In this document: piece by piece, positions 10,994-22,139 of the stretch
How positions within the stretch are numbered: the first letter of the stretch is position 1
How the letters are laid out: every line of letters begins with the position of its first letter
NCBI GenBank assembly: GCA_003313425.1
Contig: NHZP01000057.1
Coordinates: 124,001 to 188,000, forward strand
Reading direction: 5' to 3'
DNA length: 64,000 nt
Source: Pseudopyrenochaeta lycopersici
Lineage: Eukaryota > Ascomycota > Dothideomycetes > Pleosporales > Pseudopyrenochaetaceae
Position numbers and translations under genes: made by a program
Notes under the pieces: generated by a model
Told to the model about the DNA's origin: nothing
The model's database searches: none
The model's input: the letters and a program-made list of their open reading frames with translations, nothing else

Positions 10994-11224
10994 GTTGACG
11001 AAAAAAATAAACTAGCATAGATAAAGTAACACTCAGAAAGGACTTTTGAAGAGAGGTCTTATCTTCCTTTTCCTTTTTGGAAAAAATCTTCTTGGGCCAG
11101 CCTGACGAGACGCAATAGTGTGACGTTTGATGCCAAGACGCTAATCAGTCGTTGCTGGGTCAGTCGAACCCTGAAAAGCTACAACAGTGATTAGACCCCT
11201 CCATCTGTACACGACGTGCCCTCA
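10994..11224. promoter_or_regulatory. Shared divergent promoter region
   Basis: 231 bp separate the start of the HET gene (minus) and the nuclease-like gene (plus). The stretch is short enough that both must draw on it for transcription. AT-rich sequence next to the HET start (about 10997-11040) and a pyrimidine/purine tract (about 11050-11090) are visible; no binding site can be named. Confidence 0.5.
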
Positions 11225-12959
11225 ATGCATGCCGTCACCGTCGCTGCGTGGATTCGCGAACTCGAATCTCCTGCGCACTCTCGTCTGTCTCCTCTTCCTC
11301 TACCCACTCGCAAGCGCGCGCGACCTAACCATTGCGAGAGCCTGCACCCGCGCAAGACACGCCGTCTCATACTAGCCGAGATGGCTGCCAACGACCACAA
11401 CAAACCCGTATCGTCATCACACAAAAATAAATATTCAGGCTTGCTTAAGACCATGGAGAAGAAGCGCATACGCACACCCTCGCCCCAAAAACGCCAATTT
11501 CCCGTCGACGCGTACTCGCCGGACGCAGACTCCCTCGACGAGCTCGATGAGTCCACACCCCGGCTACGCAACCACTACACACATCCTATTCCCAAGCTCT
11601 CGTATAGAGAGAGTCTTGCACCATCGCAAATGAACTCGACGGGAACGACGACGCGCTCCAGGCCCGGTCGCATTTGCGATCGCGCCCGCAGTCGCAGTCG
11701 CAGTCGCAGTCGGCATCCTCCGCCCGTTCGGCAAGCCCCAAGAAGGTCACTTCATTATGGGACGTTGGAAATGGCGTCACATACACAAGCCTGGCGAATA
11801 CGGCGGCCTCCAGGCGCGTGCAACTCGGGACTGTGGGGCTTACACTCTTGGAGACGCTGGAAGACGTGTCCGACAGCCCTGTGTTCGCCGCGAGGTTGAA
11901 AGAACGGCTAGCGGAAGTGGGCATCGAGAGGATCAAGCCTCACCTGTTGGATCAATCGGATGACCGGCCAATGGAGGAGCTGCTATACGAGCTGCGCACC
12001 GTGCAGACTATCAATGCGCTGTCGCATCGCTGTGCTGAGAATCGTGACCACGAGAGTGAGTGGAACAATCGCGTGCACACCAAGGTCCTGGAGCTGGCGC
12101 TAGGGAATGATGAGGTGAGTGTTGGATTCCGGAGTGTGTAAGTTCGAATCTGCTGCCTCGGGTGAGCTTTGCTGACAAGTCACCACTGTGCAGAACTGCT
12201 GTAAGAATCACATCTGAGTTCCGGCCCACACATTCCCCCGGCCTCACCACCGGCAAGATCGTCGACTACGCCATGTTCCTCGAACTCTCGGTTCCTGCTC
12301 GCAATGCTATCTTATCTCTCATCGGTATGTCGTCCGAGTCCATCAACCACGTTAGCTATGAGGGTCTGCGGACCCGACCTATAGCCATATCAATCGAAAC
12401 CAAAACTGAGAGTCGGACTGTGGAAGAAGCGAAGGTACAGCTGGGCGTGTGGGTCGCGGCGCAGGTGGCCCGGATTGAGGCGCTGATCCAGCAAGTCGCT
12501 ATGCTGAAGGCGAACAAATGTGGAGCAGAGATGGAAGCCAGATTAGAAACCGGCAGACGGGGACGACAGAAAAGTCGAGGAAAAGGCGTCAAAATTTCGC
12601 AGTTGCAGGCGCAGCAACCAACCCCAACTCCCACCATCGACGCTGTCAGCCCGGATCCTACAGATTTTCTCTCACAAATTGTGTTTCCCCTCCTCGATGT
12701 CCAGTCCGAATCGTGGTCGCTCTTCTTCGGGCGGGTCTCTATATCTCCCGACACGACAAATTCGGATATCCGGAAACCCGCCTCGCACATCCAGATCTTC
12801 CATTCCGTTGCCCTGGGCAACACGGCGAATACGGCGCAGACATATCGGCTGGTGAAGAGCTTGAGGGTGCTGAGGGCGTGGATCGATAAAGATTTCAGGA
12901 AATGGTGGGATAAGATTTTAGGGATTGACGAGGAGGAGTTTGAGGAACGGTCGAATTGA
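11225..12959 (+). CDS. Fungal PD-(D/E)XK nuclease-like protein (one apparent frameshift)
   Basis: Start ATG at 11225 (HAVTVAAWI...). A Ser/Arg/Pro-rich N-terminal linker runs to about 11660, followed by a helical region and, after a 56-bp intron (12138-12193, GTAAGT...CAG, phase 2), the C-terminal nuclease fold. The fold shows KIVDYAMFLE with Asp at 12264, SIETK with Glu at 12396 and Lys at 12402, and then QLGVW. This spacing fits the PD-(D/E)XK-like domain common in Pezizomycotina; its biological role is not known. The N-terminal part reads in one frame and the part after about 11640 in another. No GT-AG intron that I tested repairs this, so there is a one-base indel in the low-complexity linker (true or assembly error) or an unusual intron. 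An (AGTCGC)n run at about 11695-11715 makes slippage plausible. The gene is divergent to the HET gene. Confidence 0.72.
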
Positions 12960-14826
12960 TACCATCCCACTTTTTGTGGGTTCTATCGACCACTGAGCAT
13001 CTAGATAGAGCTTGCTTCGCATTGCTATTTATGATACTACAGTACGTTCATTTCCTGGCATTAGTTGATTACACGCTAATCAAAGGTTGTGCCTGGCTAG
13101 CCATAGGTTTGGTTTTAGTTCCCGTACAGTAGTGGTGGGCCCGCTCCGGGTCGCTGCTGTTTCCAAGCTATAACCTATTATGGCAAAGCCATACTTGTAA
13201 ACTGATGGCGTGTATGACACCGCCTCCAAGCTCTCTGTGGCTACTACGCACACTCTAATCTCATTCTTCAAAGGGTTCAACGCCTCTCACACAAGTGACA
13301 ACTTGCCACTGCAGCAGCATTCCTAAGAATGTGTTGCTAATTAGCCGTCCTTCGATAGTTAAGATCGAGGTGGAGGTTAATAGCAGATTGATGCCGAGCG
13401 GAGCTCATCAGAAGTGCCTACCAAGCCCTTTTAGGCAAATCTTGCAGGGATAGGAACATACTTCACTATAAACACCTCCACTAGAATGGCTATTTCACCC
13501 TAAGGCTTCATCAATAACATCTATAGGCCTTCCGATGTATCGTGTAGTCCCCATATGCATCGCTCGACTGTTGCTTCTTGGTGGTTAGGAAGTCTTTGCA
13601 GCAACCTCTCCTCCTCCGTTTCCAAGACGACAGAACTAAGCGCGCTCTAGCTTGTTTCGCTTTTAGTCGAGCACTGATTGGTCAGCTCAACCTGCGTCTG
13701 CATCATTGCCAAAATCTAGACATTTGAACCCTTCATTTCCTGCTTGTGCTCCTCAAACATAGTGCCTATTCAGAGCGCAGTTTCCAGAGCAGTGAAGCTG
13801 TCGCATCCAAAGAAAATTTGTTGGCGATGCATTGGTGGCTGGCTCGCCGACCAGTAGTTACAATGCCCCATGGATGCGCCGCCCGTCGCGAAGGAGTTCG
13901 TCGGGCGCTAACAAGCTGCCCAACTGATTCAGGATTAGCTTGCGTCAGCACGCCTCCAGTTTCTGCCGTGGTTCCCGCAACACCTGAATTAGCTAGCCCT
14001 GTCGAGGCCTGAGCTCGAGCACAGACCTAGCCCCTGAGTATTCTTCCGCACCTGAGTTTCTGTTCTCTTCTCTTCTCTTCTTTACGCAACGTCTTGTATT
14101 ACACCTGAGATTGTACGTAGTATAATAATTCAGCTACTTAGTTGAGCGTTGAAATCCTTACTCGTAGCCTCTCGTGACAATATGTGAAGGCCTCTTTACT
14201 TGGATTGGCTCGCTAGTCCTACAAGGGTCTTCCCGGGTGCTACGCCAGAGGTCTTGGAGGCTCGCACTGCAATCCTTAGCGTATGTGAGGGCTTGGTTGG
14301 TTCTCGGGGAGTGAGTGATATTGTATGAGTAAGGGTTCAATACTAAGACAGTAAGAGTGCGCTTCTGAAAAGAGTATTGAGAATAGAGAACGATTCTATT
14401 GCTTCACTATTCCGAAGAATGTTGAGTTGAACACAATGAGCCATAAGGGTTCATTGCTGAGGGCTATATACCCGGTGATGTCCCATGGTCCTACACATGG
14501 CCTACAGTCCCACGCTGTGGGATCGTGGAATCCCATGGTACATTCACGTGACTGTCCCATGCCAAACTTGCCAAGGCCCTGAAGTCATGTGACCGTGGTA
14601 CACACTAATGTCGTCATTGGTGAGTTGTGCCGGTCCCTCCAGCCCTCACCTACATGGCAGCGAACCGACAGGTTGACGTTCCAACCCGGATTTTTCTTGC
14701 CTCTTTCGTCCTAGTCCCGGGTCCGATTCCGCTACTACCCCTGCACTTGCCCCTTTAGGTCCATCTTTGGCTCCCTAACCTCTGCTGCCGTGCTGAACCT
14801 CCTATCTCTTAACTTGACCTACCGCC
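12960..14826. other. Intergenic; repeated fragment and LTR-like sequence
   Basis: No supported gene. It holds a 113-bp segment repeated at 40.3 kb (separate entry). At 14090-14650 there is AT-to-GC mixed sequence with blocks such as TTACACCTGAGATTG that recur in altered form near 19.97 kb, suggesting decayed LTR-type retroelement ends. TGTCCCATGG-like words repeat at 14480-14560. No paired LTRs could be delimited. Confidence 0.4.
13857..13969 (+). repeat. 113-bp dispersed repeat, copy 1
   Basis: Matches 40299-40411 with four differences, all transitions. In both copies an ATG (13863 here) opens a frame across the whole repeat; here it runs on to a stop at 14010-14012, 49 codons in all. The encoded start (MPHGCAARREGVRRAL) resembles no protein I can name. 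It may be the 5' coding end of an unrecognised repeat family. Confidence 0.8.
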
Positions 14827-14875
14827 ATATGGCTACCTATTTTGCACTCTCTGCACGAGCGCTATCCCCCGAAAG

Positions 14876-16960
14876 GTGCTATTTAATCACCTCCGACGAC
14901 ATCACAGCATTAGTAGCAGGCTATCCTCAGCTATATTTCGCAAGTATGAAAACCTCTCTGTAGCACAGGAAGACTCGGACATCGTCCCACTCCCAAATGA
15001 CAGCCGGGTGCTGCCATTCCTAGCTGCTCCTGTCCGCGGGTATAGCTGCCCACATTGTACCTGGCTTACGGTTAATTGGGGCGAACTTCGGAAGCATCTG
15101 AACAGAACCCACAATCTGAAGAAGATAAGAGTTCAGAGAGAGAACGTCTCATGCTTCCTTCAACAATGGATCTCATATAGGAAGACAGGGCAATATTGGC
15201 GCGTAGACCAGACCCAGACGAGCAGCGTTAAGTCTTTAGAAGTAGGATCCGAAGAAGAGCAAGCAGAAGAAGAAGGGTTGATGCGGCTGGAAGAAGAAGG
15301 TTGCTGCGACCCAGATATGGCTGAGCTTCTCCGTATGGAAGACGAGGAAGAGCATAGGCTCACTAATGAAGCCCAGGCGAACGCATCTCTCCCAGACGAA
15401 CTAGAGCACGATGAGAATACACGCTGGCTTCGTGAGTGCGGGTGGCCGCGTTGGTTTGCATGCAGACCGCTTCATGTGATTGCTGCTACATCGCAGCTCC
15501 CCTCGCCAAAGCACGAAGATCTCTACCTAGGATCGTGGAACGGCACCGAATGGGTTAGCTGCTTAGCTACAGAGACAAAGCTCTTGAAGCTTGTTGAGCT
15601 TGTTAGTTGCGCGTTGGATAGATGCGAGGAGACCTTATCGTCTACAACGCGGGTTCTTTGCTGCTGGCTACGTAGTTGGGGTCCGCATTACTGCACTATC
15701 CCGTTCGAGCTACCAAAGCGACAAGTTACTCGAAAAAAATACCGCTCGTACTGCTACCGCTTCCTTTGCTATGTCTTCCGAGCGAGGCAGGTTTGCCTAG
15801 CACAGGGCCAGGACGCGTACGACATCTACGGCCTCACACTTACTGCACCCCAGGCAGAGATAGTAGATACTATCTGGGCGGAGCTAGGCAACTTTATGCC
15901 AAATAAAGCGGGGAGAGACCTGTCGAGTCCTTTGTCGCCATTGCCTCCTCTATCGTCTTGCATCCTCGAAACCATATTTCGGCTGCTCGTTCTCTTCTGG
16001 ACGGACACTTCAATAGACGGCGAGTCAGGCGCTAAAGCAGTCATTCACTTCTCTGGCGTGCTGGGGACAGACTTGTCAACAATCAAGCCGATCGGCTGGC
16101 TTGATTCCTATTTGAGCGTGCACGTGGTACCGTGTGCTCTGTGAAGGCGTGCAAGTCCCCATCTGTGGCACGTTCGCCAATCAAGCCGCCGATCAGCTTG
16201 ATTGTTGACAAGTCTGGCTGGGGATCCACCCGTATAAGCTAACTCTCCGTACCGCGTACGACTATACTCCGTACCTTTCAGCCTTAATCTGGGTAGGAAG
16301 GCTAGTCCTCCTTGAGTATGCGCTCCCGTTGCGAGCCTATAGTTCGCTGAACCCTCCTCTCCGGGCACGCGCGGCATATCCAGATCAGGGGTCAAGGCTG
16401 CTCAGAGAGATCCGGCCAAAGTACCTCCGACGCGGCACTTTCGCGCCTCTTGGGTACTTAATTGAGCGCCTCCAACATGGCAGAACTTTAGCAAAGCGGG
16501 AAGGTGCGAGAACAAATATCTCCTGGTCGCCTGATGGCCAGATGCTCGAGGTCAACGGATCTCAGATCACCCTAGTGGAGTTGCGTGATACAGTCTACTC
16601 TCTTCTGGATAGGATCAATCATGAAGCTCGCGAGCTGATGTTTCACTGGTGGCCTGATGTCAATTTGCATAAGATTAAGGACAATCTCACAAGCTACCGA
16701 CCAGGCTACTCGTTCTTAGAGGAGTCTGAGAATGATCTACGAATGAGTTTCAAGCATCTTAACTGTCGAGCCTTCTCCCTCCAAGGAGGGAGGCTAGCCC
16801 TGCAGGGCGCTGGACGCAGACGAGCGCTGGCGTATCTACAGAGACGTGACAATTTCATTCGACTCCTCTTCGCGGGAATCCACATGACTAGTGGCATGCC
16901 CGCTAGGGGTGAGGCATACATGGGCATTCTGTATAACATGTTAAGAAATCCCTTAACATG
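14876..16960 (+). pseudogene. OrsD-domain C2H2 protein, split by a MITE and cut at the 3' end
   Basis: The first open part (14876-16066) has the features of OrsD-domain proteins: SHLRRHH-like start (here NHLRRHHSIS), a C2H2-like GYSCPHC...LRKHLNRTHN, then QQWISYRKTGQYWRV, acidic runs, and NTRWLRECGWPRW. The second part (16225-16960) continues the same protein (LREIRPKYLRRG, SLQGGRLALQGAG, SGMPARGEA). The two parts are in frame once the 149-bp MITE and one target duplication are discounted. In ascomycetes such proteins are often joined to a RecQ-type helicase; here the frame ends at 16960, just after the ARGEA block, where foreign sequence begins, so that half is absent. The N-terminus is also doubtful: sequence before 14876 reads on in another frame from an ATG at 14827. 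Not functional as it stands. Confidence 0.75.
16068..16216. mobile_element. hAT-type MITE 1 (149 bp), perfect 8-bp target duplication
   Basis: Perfect terminal inverted repeats of at least 20 bp (CAGACTTGTCAACAATCAAG) close a 149-bp element with no coding capacity. It is flanked by the direct repeat GCTGGGGA (16060-16067 and 16217-16224), the 8-bp signature of hAT insertion. Subterminal AATCAAGCCGATC repeats follow inward. The site lies inside the OrsD reading frame. Confidence 0.95.
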
Positions 16961-17091
16961 TTAAACAGAACAAGATAATAAAATATACAGATTACACGAT
17001 AACACGACGGATAACACGATAACACGATAAGGAACGCGATAAGAAGCCAATGAGACCATGGAATCAAACAAAAATTAACGGCTATATTCTA

Positions 17092-19645
17092 TCAATCAAT
17101 GTCTTCTCCGTCTTCTAAATCATCATCTGAATCAGCAAGATTATGTTCCAACATCATCAGTAACCCAAATCCGCCGCAGGATGTAGGTATGATATGGCCT
17201 TCGCGTAGCCAGCTCACAATACACTCTACCTTCTCAATGGTTGTACATTTAATCCGCAGCCTGTCCCATGAGCACGTTCTGCGGGCTCAAGAGAAGGTCC
17301 GCTCTGGCTTAGATGACTCTGGTGAAATGGAGAGTATCGCGATGGCCATGCGACTAAGCCGTGGATATTTTCTCTGCTGCTCAGATGCGCACCACCATTC
17401 AAGCGGCGTAGAATCGATCTCTATCGGGTCAGCAGCGATAAAGACCATGAAATAATCCTCCTCAAACCGCTGCGCATCAGTCGTTACCTTCATATTCCGC
17501 GCCAACTGAGCTAATTTATTACCCTCACGTTCCCTGCTTGGAGCAGCCACAGGGCGACTAGGAAGCTCAATATTATATTCTTCCTCCCAAATTGCTTGCG
17601 CTCCGCTAATTGCGTTATTGTGCCACTCCTTTGGCCAGTTCTTCTTAATATAGGCGCGTCGATTCGAAGGGTCAAGAAGGAGAGCGGCGGCATACGCGGG
17701 AACGTCTTCAGTCATGCTATAGTATTTGTCTATGATAAACCAACCCCATATTAATAGCATGTAGCATACGTTCGTCGTGTGTCTCGGGTGCGCTGTAGTG
17801 CTCCTATAATCGTATTAGCAGCTATGGGATTAACGCTGAGACGTCCCCGGCTACCTCGCAGAGTTATCAACAATCAAGCCAATCAAGCCAATCAAGTCGG
17901 TCTAGCTTGATCTGGTAGTAATCTAGCTTCTCTACGTTTAACTCTTACCGGGTTAAGTTAGACTGGTTTGATTGGCTTGATTGTCAAATCTGCTACCTCG
18001 CAATGAAATTACTCACCTTCTCGTTCTCATAATGAGAAAGAAGGCAGTCCATTAGCATTAATGACTGTGAAAGAGATGCTTTATTGCCCTCAGCGCATAA
18101 TGTGGCTCCATCAAAAGGTTGGAGAAATAGGTATGCCTTCTGAAGCATATCCCAATCGGCTGCCATCAATCGATTATCTCCAAGGATCTGCTCGTGCTCA
18201 TGCATAAATTGAACAATCCGCACCTTCCTCTTAAAAAGTTTATTAAAGACATGATACCATGAAGACCACCGCGCCTCATTATCGATGCCTAGTCGCAAAC
18301 CGACTTCATCGTCCCACAGCTGGCTATGAATCGAAGAGCCGCGTATCCAGACAGCCAGACCGTGTAGTTTACGTAGTGCAGGGATGCCCTGGATGCCTTG
18401 ATAGTCCTCATCAACGTCCGACCTCGAGATATTTTGGCGTCGTCTCCCTCTTCTGGATGTGAGGCCCTGGGAGAAGCGGATTAACAGGTCTTCACCAGTG
18501 GCTTCAGATGCGGCTTCAAGTGCCACAATAAGGGCTTCATTTGATGAGCCAAGAAGGAAGGCTTGAAGGGAGAGGTTAATAATATGGCCGATACAGCGGA
18601 TGCGGCGTTTTTGGGGGTTATAATCGATCTGTCGCTTATTAGATTAGCCCATTAAAAACAGCTGCCAGCTTACGTTAAGATCCTCTTTCAATCGACGTGC
18701 GATGTGCTCCAGACATGTGTCGTTTGACGTAGCGTTGTCCCCGGTATGATAGCCGAGCTTTGACGCGATTCCGAAGCTTTCAAGACTACTCAGAATAAGA
18801 TCGGCTTGCCGCTCTCCAGAGTGATTGTCGCGACATTCCGGCAGTTCCAGAAGTGCCTTCTGCAGCTGGTAATCCTGATCAACCCATTGGGCGCAAACAG
18901 CTAGCAGAGCATGACGATGTGGCGATGTCCATAGATCGGTGGAGATATGAATAGGTGAAGACGCAACTGCTAGTTTTGCTTTGATCTGATCTCGATAGAA
19001 TGCGTAATTTGCCGCAATGTGGCGCATGGCCAGACGCCTGGATGTGATTAATTGATCGCCGATAGCCGGATTGCATGCCAAAGCGAGATCCTTCAACTCG
19101 TTCCATTCAACAGCTGAAAACGGGACTCTCCGCCGTGTGAGCAGTCCTATAACAGCTTCATTATATGCCTGCCGATTGAAAGCCTGTCGAAGACCATTAG
19201 GTGTAGGAATCGATGCAAACATGGTGGGTAATAAGCGTTGATTCAATGATATTGGCTAAGGCGATGATAGAGGACAGGACGTACTTTGTTTATCCTCGTT
19301 ATCCCTTGGCAAGGGCAGTGTAGAGGTGGCATGTTGGCGGAAAAAGCGAGCATATTCCTGTTGAGTCCATTCGTAGCGATGTTGCTTAAGAGTGCGGCCC
19401 TCAGGGCTATCAATGTTGAGGTAATACATGGTCTGGGTTTCTCGATCGCGGAAGAAGTATGCAGTGGGGTGTACAACAGGGTGTAGGGATCTGGGGTGAG
19501 TTGCAGGAGGATTGGAGTCTTCAGCTAGGGTTTGTGGTTGGTAAGGTTGTTGGGGTGTAGTAGAAGTGGTATTATGGTGAATAGGATCGGAAGCAGTACT
19601 TGTAGAGTGCAGTTCTTCGGTTGCTGGTATAGAAGTGGATAGCAT
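17092..19645 (-). pseudogene. hAT-C transposase with frameshift and stop
   Basis: Minus-strand pieces at 19256-19645 (N-terminus), 18644-19240, 17993-18640 and 17092-17760 form one hAT transposase. Motifs in order: ISTDLWTSPHRHALL, TGDNATSNDT, IRCIGHIINLSLQAF (after an intron GTAAGC...CAG at about 18605-18655), DNEARWSSWYH, and STPLEWWC...SPESSKPERTFS...ARRTCSW. Near 17740 an extra T shifts the frame just before the WFIIDKYY block. At 17284-17286 a TGA stands where the family has Gly (SGARRT). A 134-bp MITE sits in the last intron. No termini could be delimited; the element abuts the cut OrsD gene near 16960. Same clade as hAT-D, E and F. Confidence 0.8.
17859..17992. mobile_element. hAT-type MITE 2 (134 bp) with 8-bp target duplication
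   Basis: Imperfect terminal inverted repeats (CAGAGTTATCAACAATCAAG against CAGATTTGACAATCAAGCC) bound 134 bp. The 8-bp direct repeat CTACCTCG lies on each side (17851-17858 and 17993-18000). It is related by its ends to MITE 1. It lies in the last intron region of hAT-C, just after the splice donor, so it landed in a spot that could be spliced out. Confidence 0.93.
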
Positions 19646-20453
19646 AGTTAAAGAGGAGATATTTCGCCCAATAGAGGGTTAGTAGTAGTAGAAAATTGGG
19701 GATAAGTAATGATTAAAAGGTGGGACTCCTAGAAGGAAGGTTGATAGTTTAGGAAGAGGGGGTGCCGCACTATATATATTAGTTTCTAGACTAGGAGATT
19801 AGATAAGCATAAAGTATTCTAGGGTATTCTAGGGTAGTGTCAGATTTGAGGGTCTTCACGCGACAGGCAATAAATAATAGATGAATCTTGATAGGGTCTG
19901 AAGATTGTTTCTTTTTATTGATCGATTCTCTGTCTCTGATTTTCTTCCTTAGGTGTTGTGTTGTTACACCCGAGATTGGTGTTACGTGACTATCCCTCTT
20001 GTGTCTGCACATGACGTAGGCCGGCTGGATGTTCCAGGTACCTATTATCTGACAATAAGAAATATATGTGACCTTATCTACATGACTAATTAGCGTCATT
20101 ACTTAGTCTCAGGCTCAGCTTGATTAATGAGATAACTCTTACACCCCCCAAGTTTTGACAAGTCACGCGAAGAGATAGCGGACAGGTCAATGTGCCTGGC
20201 TAGGGAAGACTCACAGTAAAGCTACCATACATAGGGATGAGGCCAGATATTCCCGCTGGGACTGTTGATATGGTGGCAATGGTGAACCTCTACCACGAAG
20301 ATATCAGAGCTAGATGTCCTTACGGCCAGAGCTTTGATTTTGGCACTTATTGAACAAATCCCTCCATCTAACCCTAACCCTAACCCTAAATTAGCTCTTT
20401 AGCTCTAGTAGTTATAGAGATATAGCTAAAAGAAGAAGTAGAGTTTAGTATTC
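19646..20453. other. Intergenic; LTR-like sequence and telomere-like repeat
   Basis: No gene. A TG...CA-bounded stretch at about 19962-20145 (TGTTACACCCGAGATTGG ... GATAACTCTTACA) could be a solo or decayed LTR, but no partner was found. The short telomere-type array is listed separately. Confidence 0.4.
20368..20389. repeat. Short interstitial telomere-type repeat
   Basis: Nearly four units of CCCTAA (TTAGGG on the other strand, the usual telomere repeat of filamentous ascomycetes) in 22 bp. It is far too short for a functional telomere. It may mark an old end-joining event or chance, next to the Copia fragment. Confidence 0.75.
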
Positions 20454-20498
20454 TTGTCAGATACAAGGAGAAGCTTAGATGTACTGCATAGGAAAGAA
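20454..20498 (+). repeat. 45-bp dispersed repeat, copy 1
   Basis: The block from TTGTCAGATACAAGGAGAAG to GCATAGGAAAGAA recurs at 31912-31956 with a few changes. A partial third occurrence of its start lies at 31880. It sits just upstream of the Copia coding fragment and may be the inner edge of an LTR or leader. Confidence 0.7.
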
Positions 20499-20534
20499 CT
20501 ATCAATAGTTGTTAGATTAGATGCTCCTAGGCTA

Positions 20535-22139
20535 TTCAATGTAGGTTGGGATGACTCATGGGTGGCTCATTTCTATTGCAGCTACTGCGGCTACCACATC
20601 TCCTTCAACCTTCCGACCAAATCTCAAGAGATTCTCATCTCAATTACACAAGAGTTCTTTACCATGACCAACGATAACTGGGGCTTTACTACCCGATACA
20701 TCCAACCTGACGGCGGAAAAGGGCTTGGAGAGGCCTGGAAAGCTCTGGTCGCAAAAAGAGGGATCACTCACAACCCATCTCCACCTGACACTCCAGATCA
20801 GAACAGCTCTGCCGAACGTTCTGGGGGGGTGATCATGACCATCGCCCGCAAGCTTCGGATACAGGGTAACCTCCCTCAAAAGCTCTGTCCTTACATCGTT
20901 GCTCACGCCACCCGACTTCTCAATCGCATTCCAATTCAACGAAAACAATGACAAACACCATGCGAAATGGTTCACAGTCGCAAACCGAACCTATCTCAAT
21001 TCAGAACCATAGGTTCGCTCGCTTACGTCTTAATCAAGAACAAGAAATACCGTCCCAGGAAAGCGAAGCTACAAGAGAAGGCAATCAAGGGTTGGCTCGT
21101 CGGCTTAGAAGCCACAAACATCTACAAGGTCTGGATTCCCCACCTCGACCGCGTGATTAAATCCAGAGATGTGCAAATCGACGAAAAGGTCATGTATAAC
21201 CCAGATTTTTTACACAACAGTCCCAGAGTCAAGACAAGCTCTTTCGATCATCATAAATGAGATCGACCTCGACGAAGAAGACATAGACCCACTGCTGATG
21301 ATGGAGGACGCGACACAGCAGAACACTGAAACGCTTCATCTACCTCTCCCAACACCTGAGGGCTCACTACAGCCAACAGGAACAGCAGAGGCTCGGACAC
21401 AAGCATCAGTTGCTCAATCTCCTCCAAGTCCAGTGTCTATCACAAGAACCGAAAGAGGCACAGAAGCTTTAGCACTCGAGAATCTTCGATCATCATCTGG
21501 CAGAGCTATCACAATCTCAAAGAGAGGACACGATGCAATCGACACATTCAACCTGACTCTCACACCCAACCGGGTTCACAAGAGAGCTCGACTGCAGGCT
21601 CACGCGTTACGCCTAGAACGAGCGAAGGTCGGAGAACAGGTTGCACATGCGTTCGCACAAGCAAGAACCATGAAAATGCATCGAAAGGATCTACCGCCAC
21701 CTCCTGAATCCTGGTATCAGCTTAAACGGCATCCAGAAAGGGAAGGATTTAAAAAGGCAGCAGATCGAGAAATCAAATCACTCGAAGAAAAGGGAGCGTT
21801 CAAGCTTGTAGATCATCCTGTAGACAAGCAGGTTCTACCACTCAAATGGGTTTTTACGTACAAGTTCGACCAAGGAGGATACCTGGACAAGCACAAGGCA
21901 AGAATCTGTGCACGAGGTGATCTTCAACACCACACGGGCGAAGACATTTATGCGGCCACCGGCGCCTATCGAAGCTTCCGCATACTTATGGCCATTGTCT
22001 GTGCATACGGGCTTATCTGTCACCAAATCGACTTCAAGAACGCGTTTATCAATGCCGACTTGGACGAAAAGATCTATACAACATGCCCGCCAGGGTACGG
22101 TCGACCAGGAAAGGTGTGGAGGTTGCTTAAGGCACTATA
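20535..22139 (+). pseudogene. Ty1/Copia polyprotein fragment (integrase to reverse transcriptase)
   Basis: The frame from about 20535 carries the end of the integrase core (NPSPPDTPDQNSSAERSGG) and the integrase C-terminal region (FRTIGSLAYVLIKNKKYRPR, GWLVGLEATNIYKVW). A TGA at 20949-20951 interrupts it, and a frameshift falls near 21240. The next open part (to 22139) is a Pro/Thr-rich linker followed by the Copia reverse transcriptase start: LPLKWVFTYKFD, HKARICARGD, YRSFRILMAIV, HQIDFKNAFINADLDE. It is cut at KALY by the pogo element at 22140. The 5' half (gag, protease) and the rest of RT and RNase H are missing; sequence beyond the pogo/MITE pair does not resume Copia coding. A dead fragment. 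Confidence 0.82.

Noticed and set aside
11602..11661. GTATAG...CTCCAG as an intron to repair the frame of the nuclease-like gene
   Set aside because: Its length is 60 bp, a multiple of three, so removing it does not change the frame.
12116..12193. GTGAGT at 12115 as the donor of the nuclease-like gene's intron
   Set aside because: It leads to an in-frame TGA soon after the acceptor; GTAAGT at 12138 gives the right phase and is preferred.
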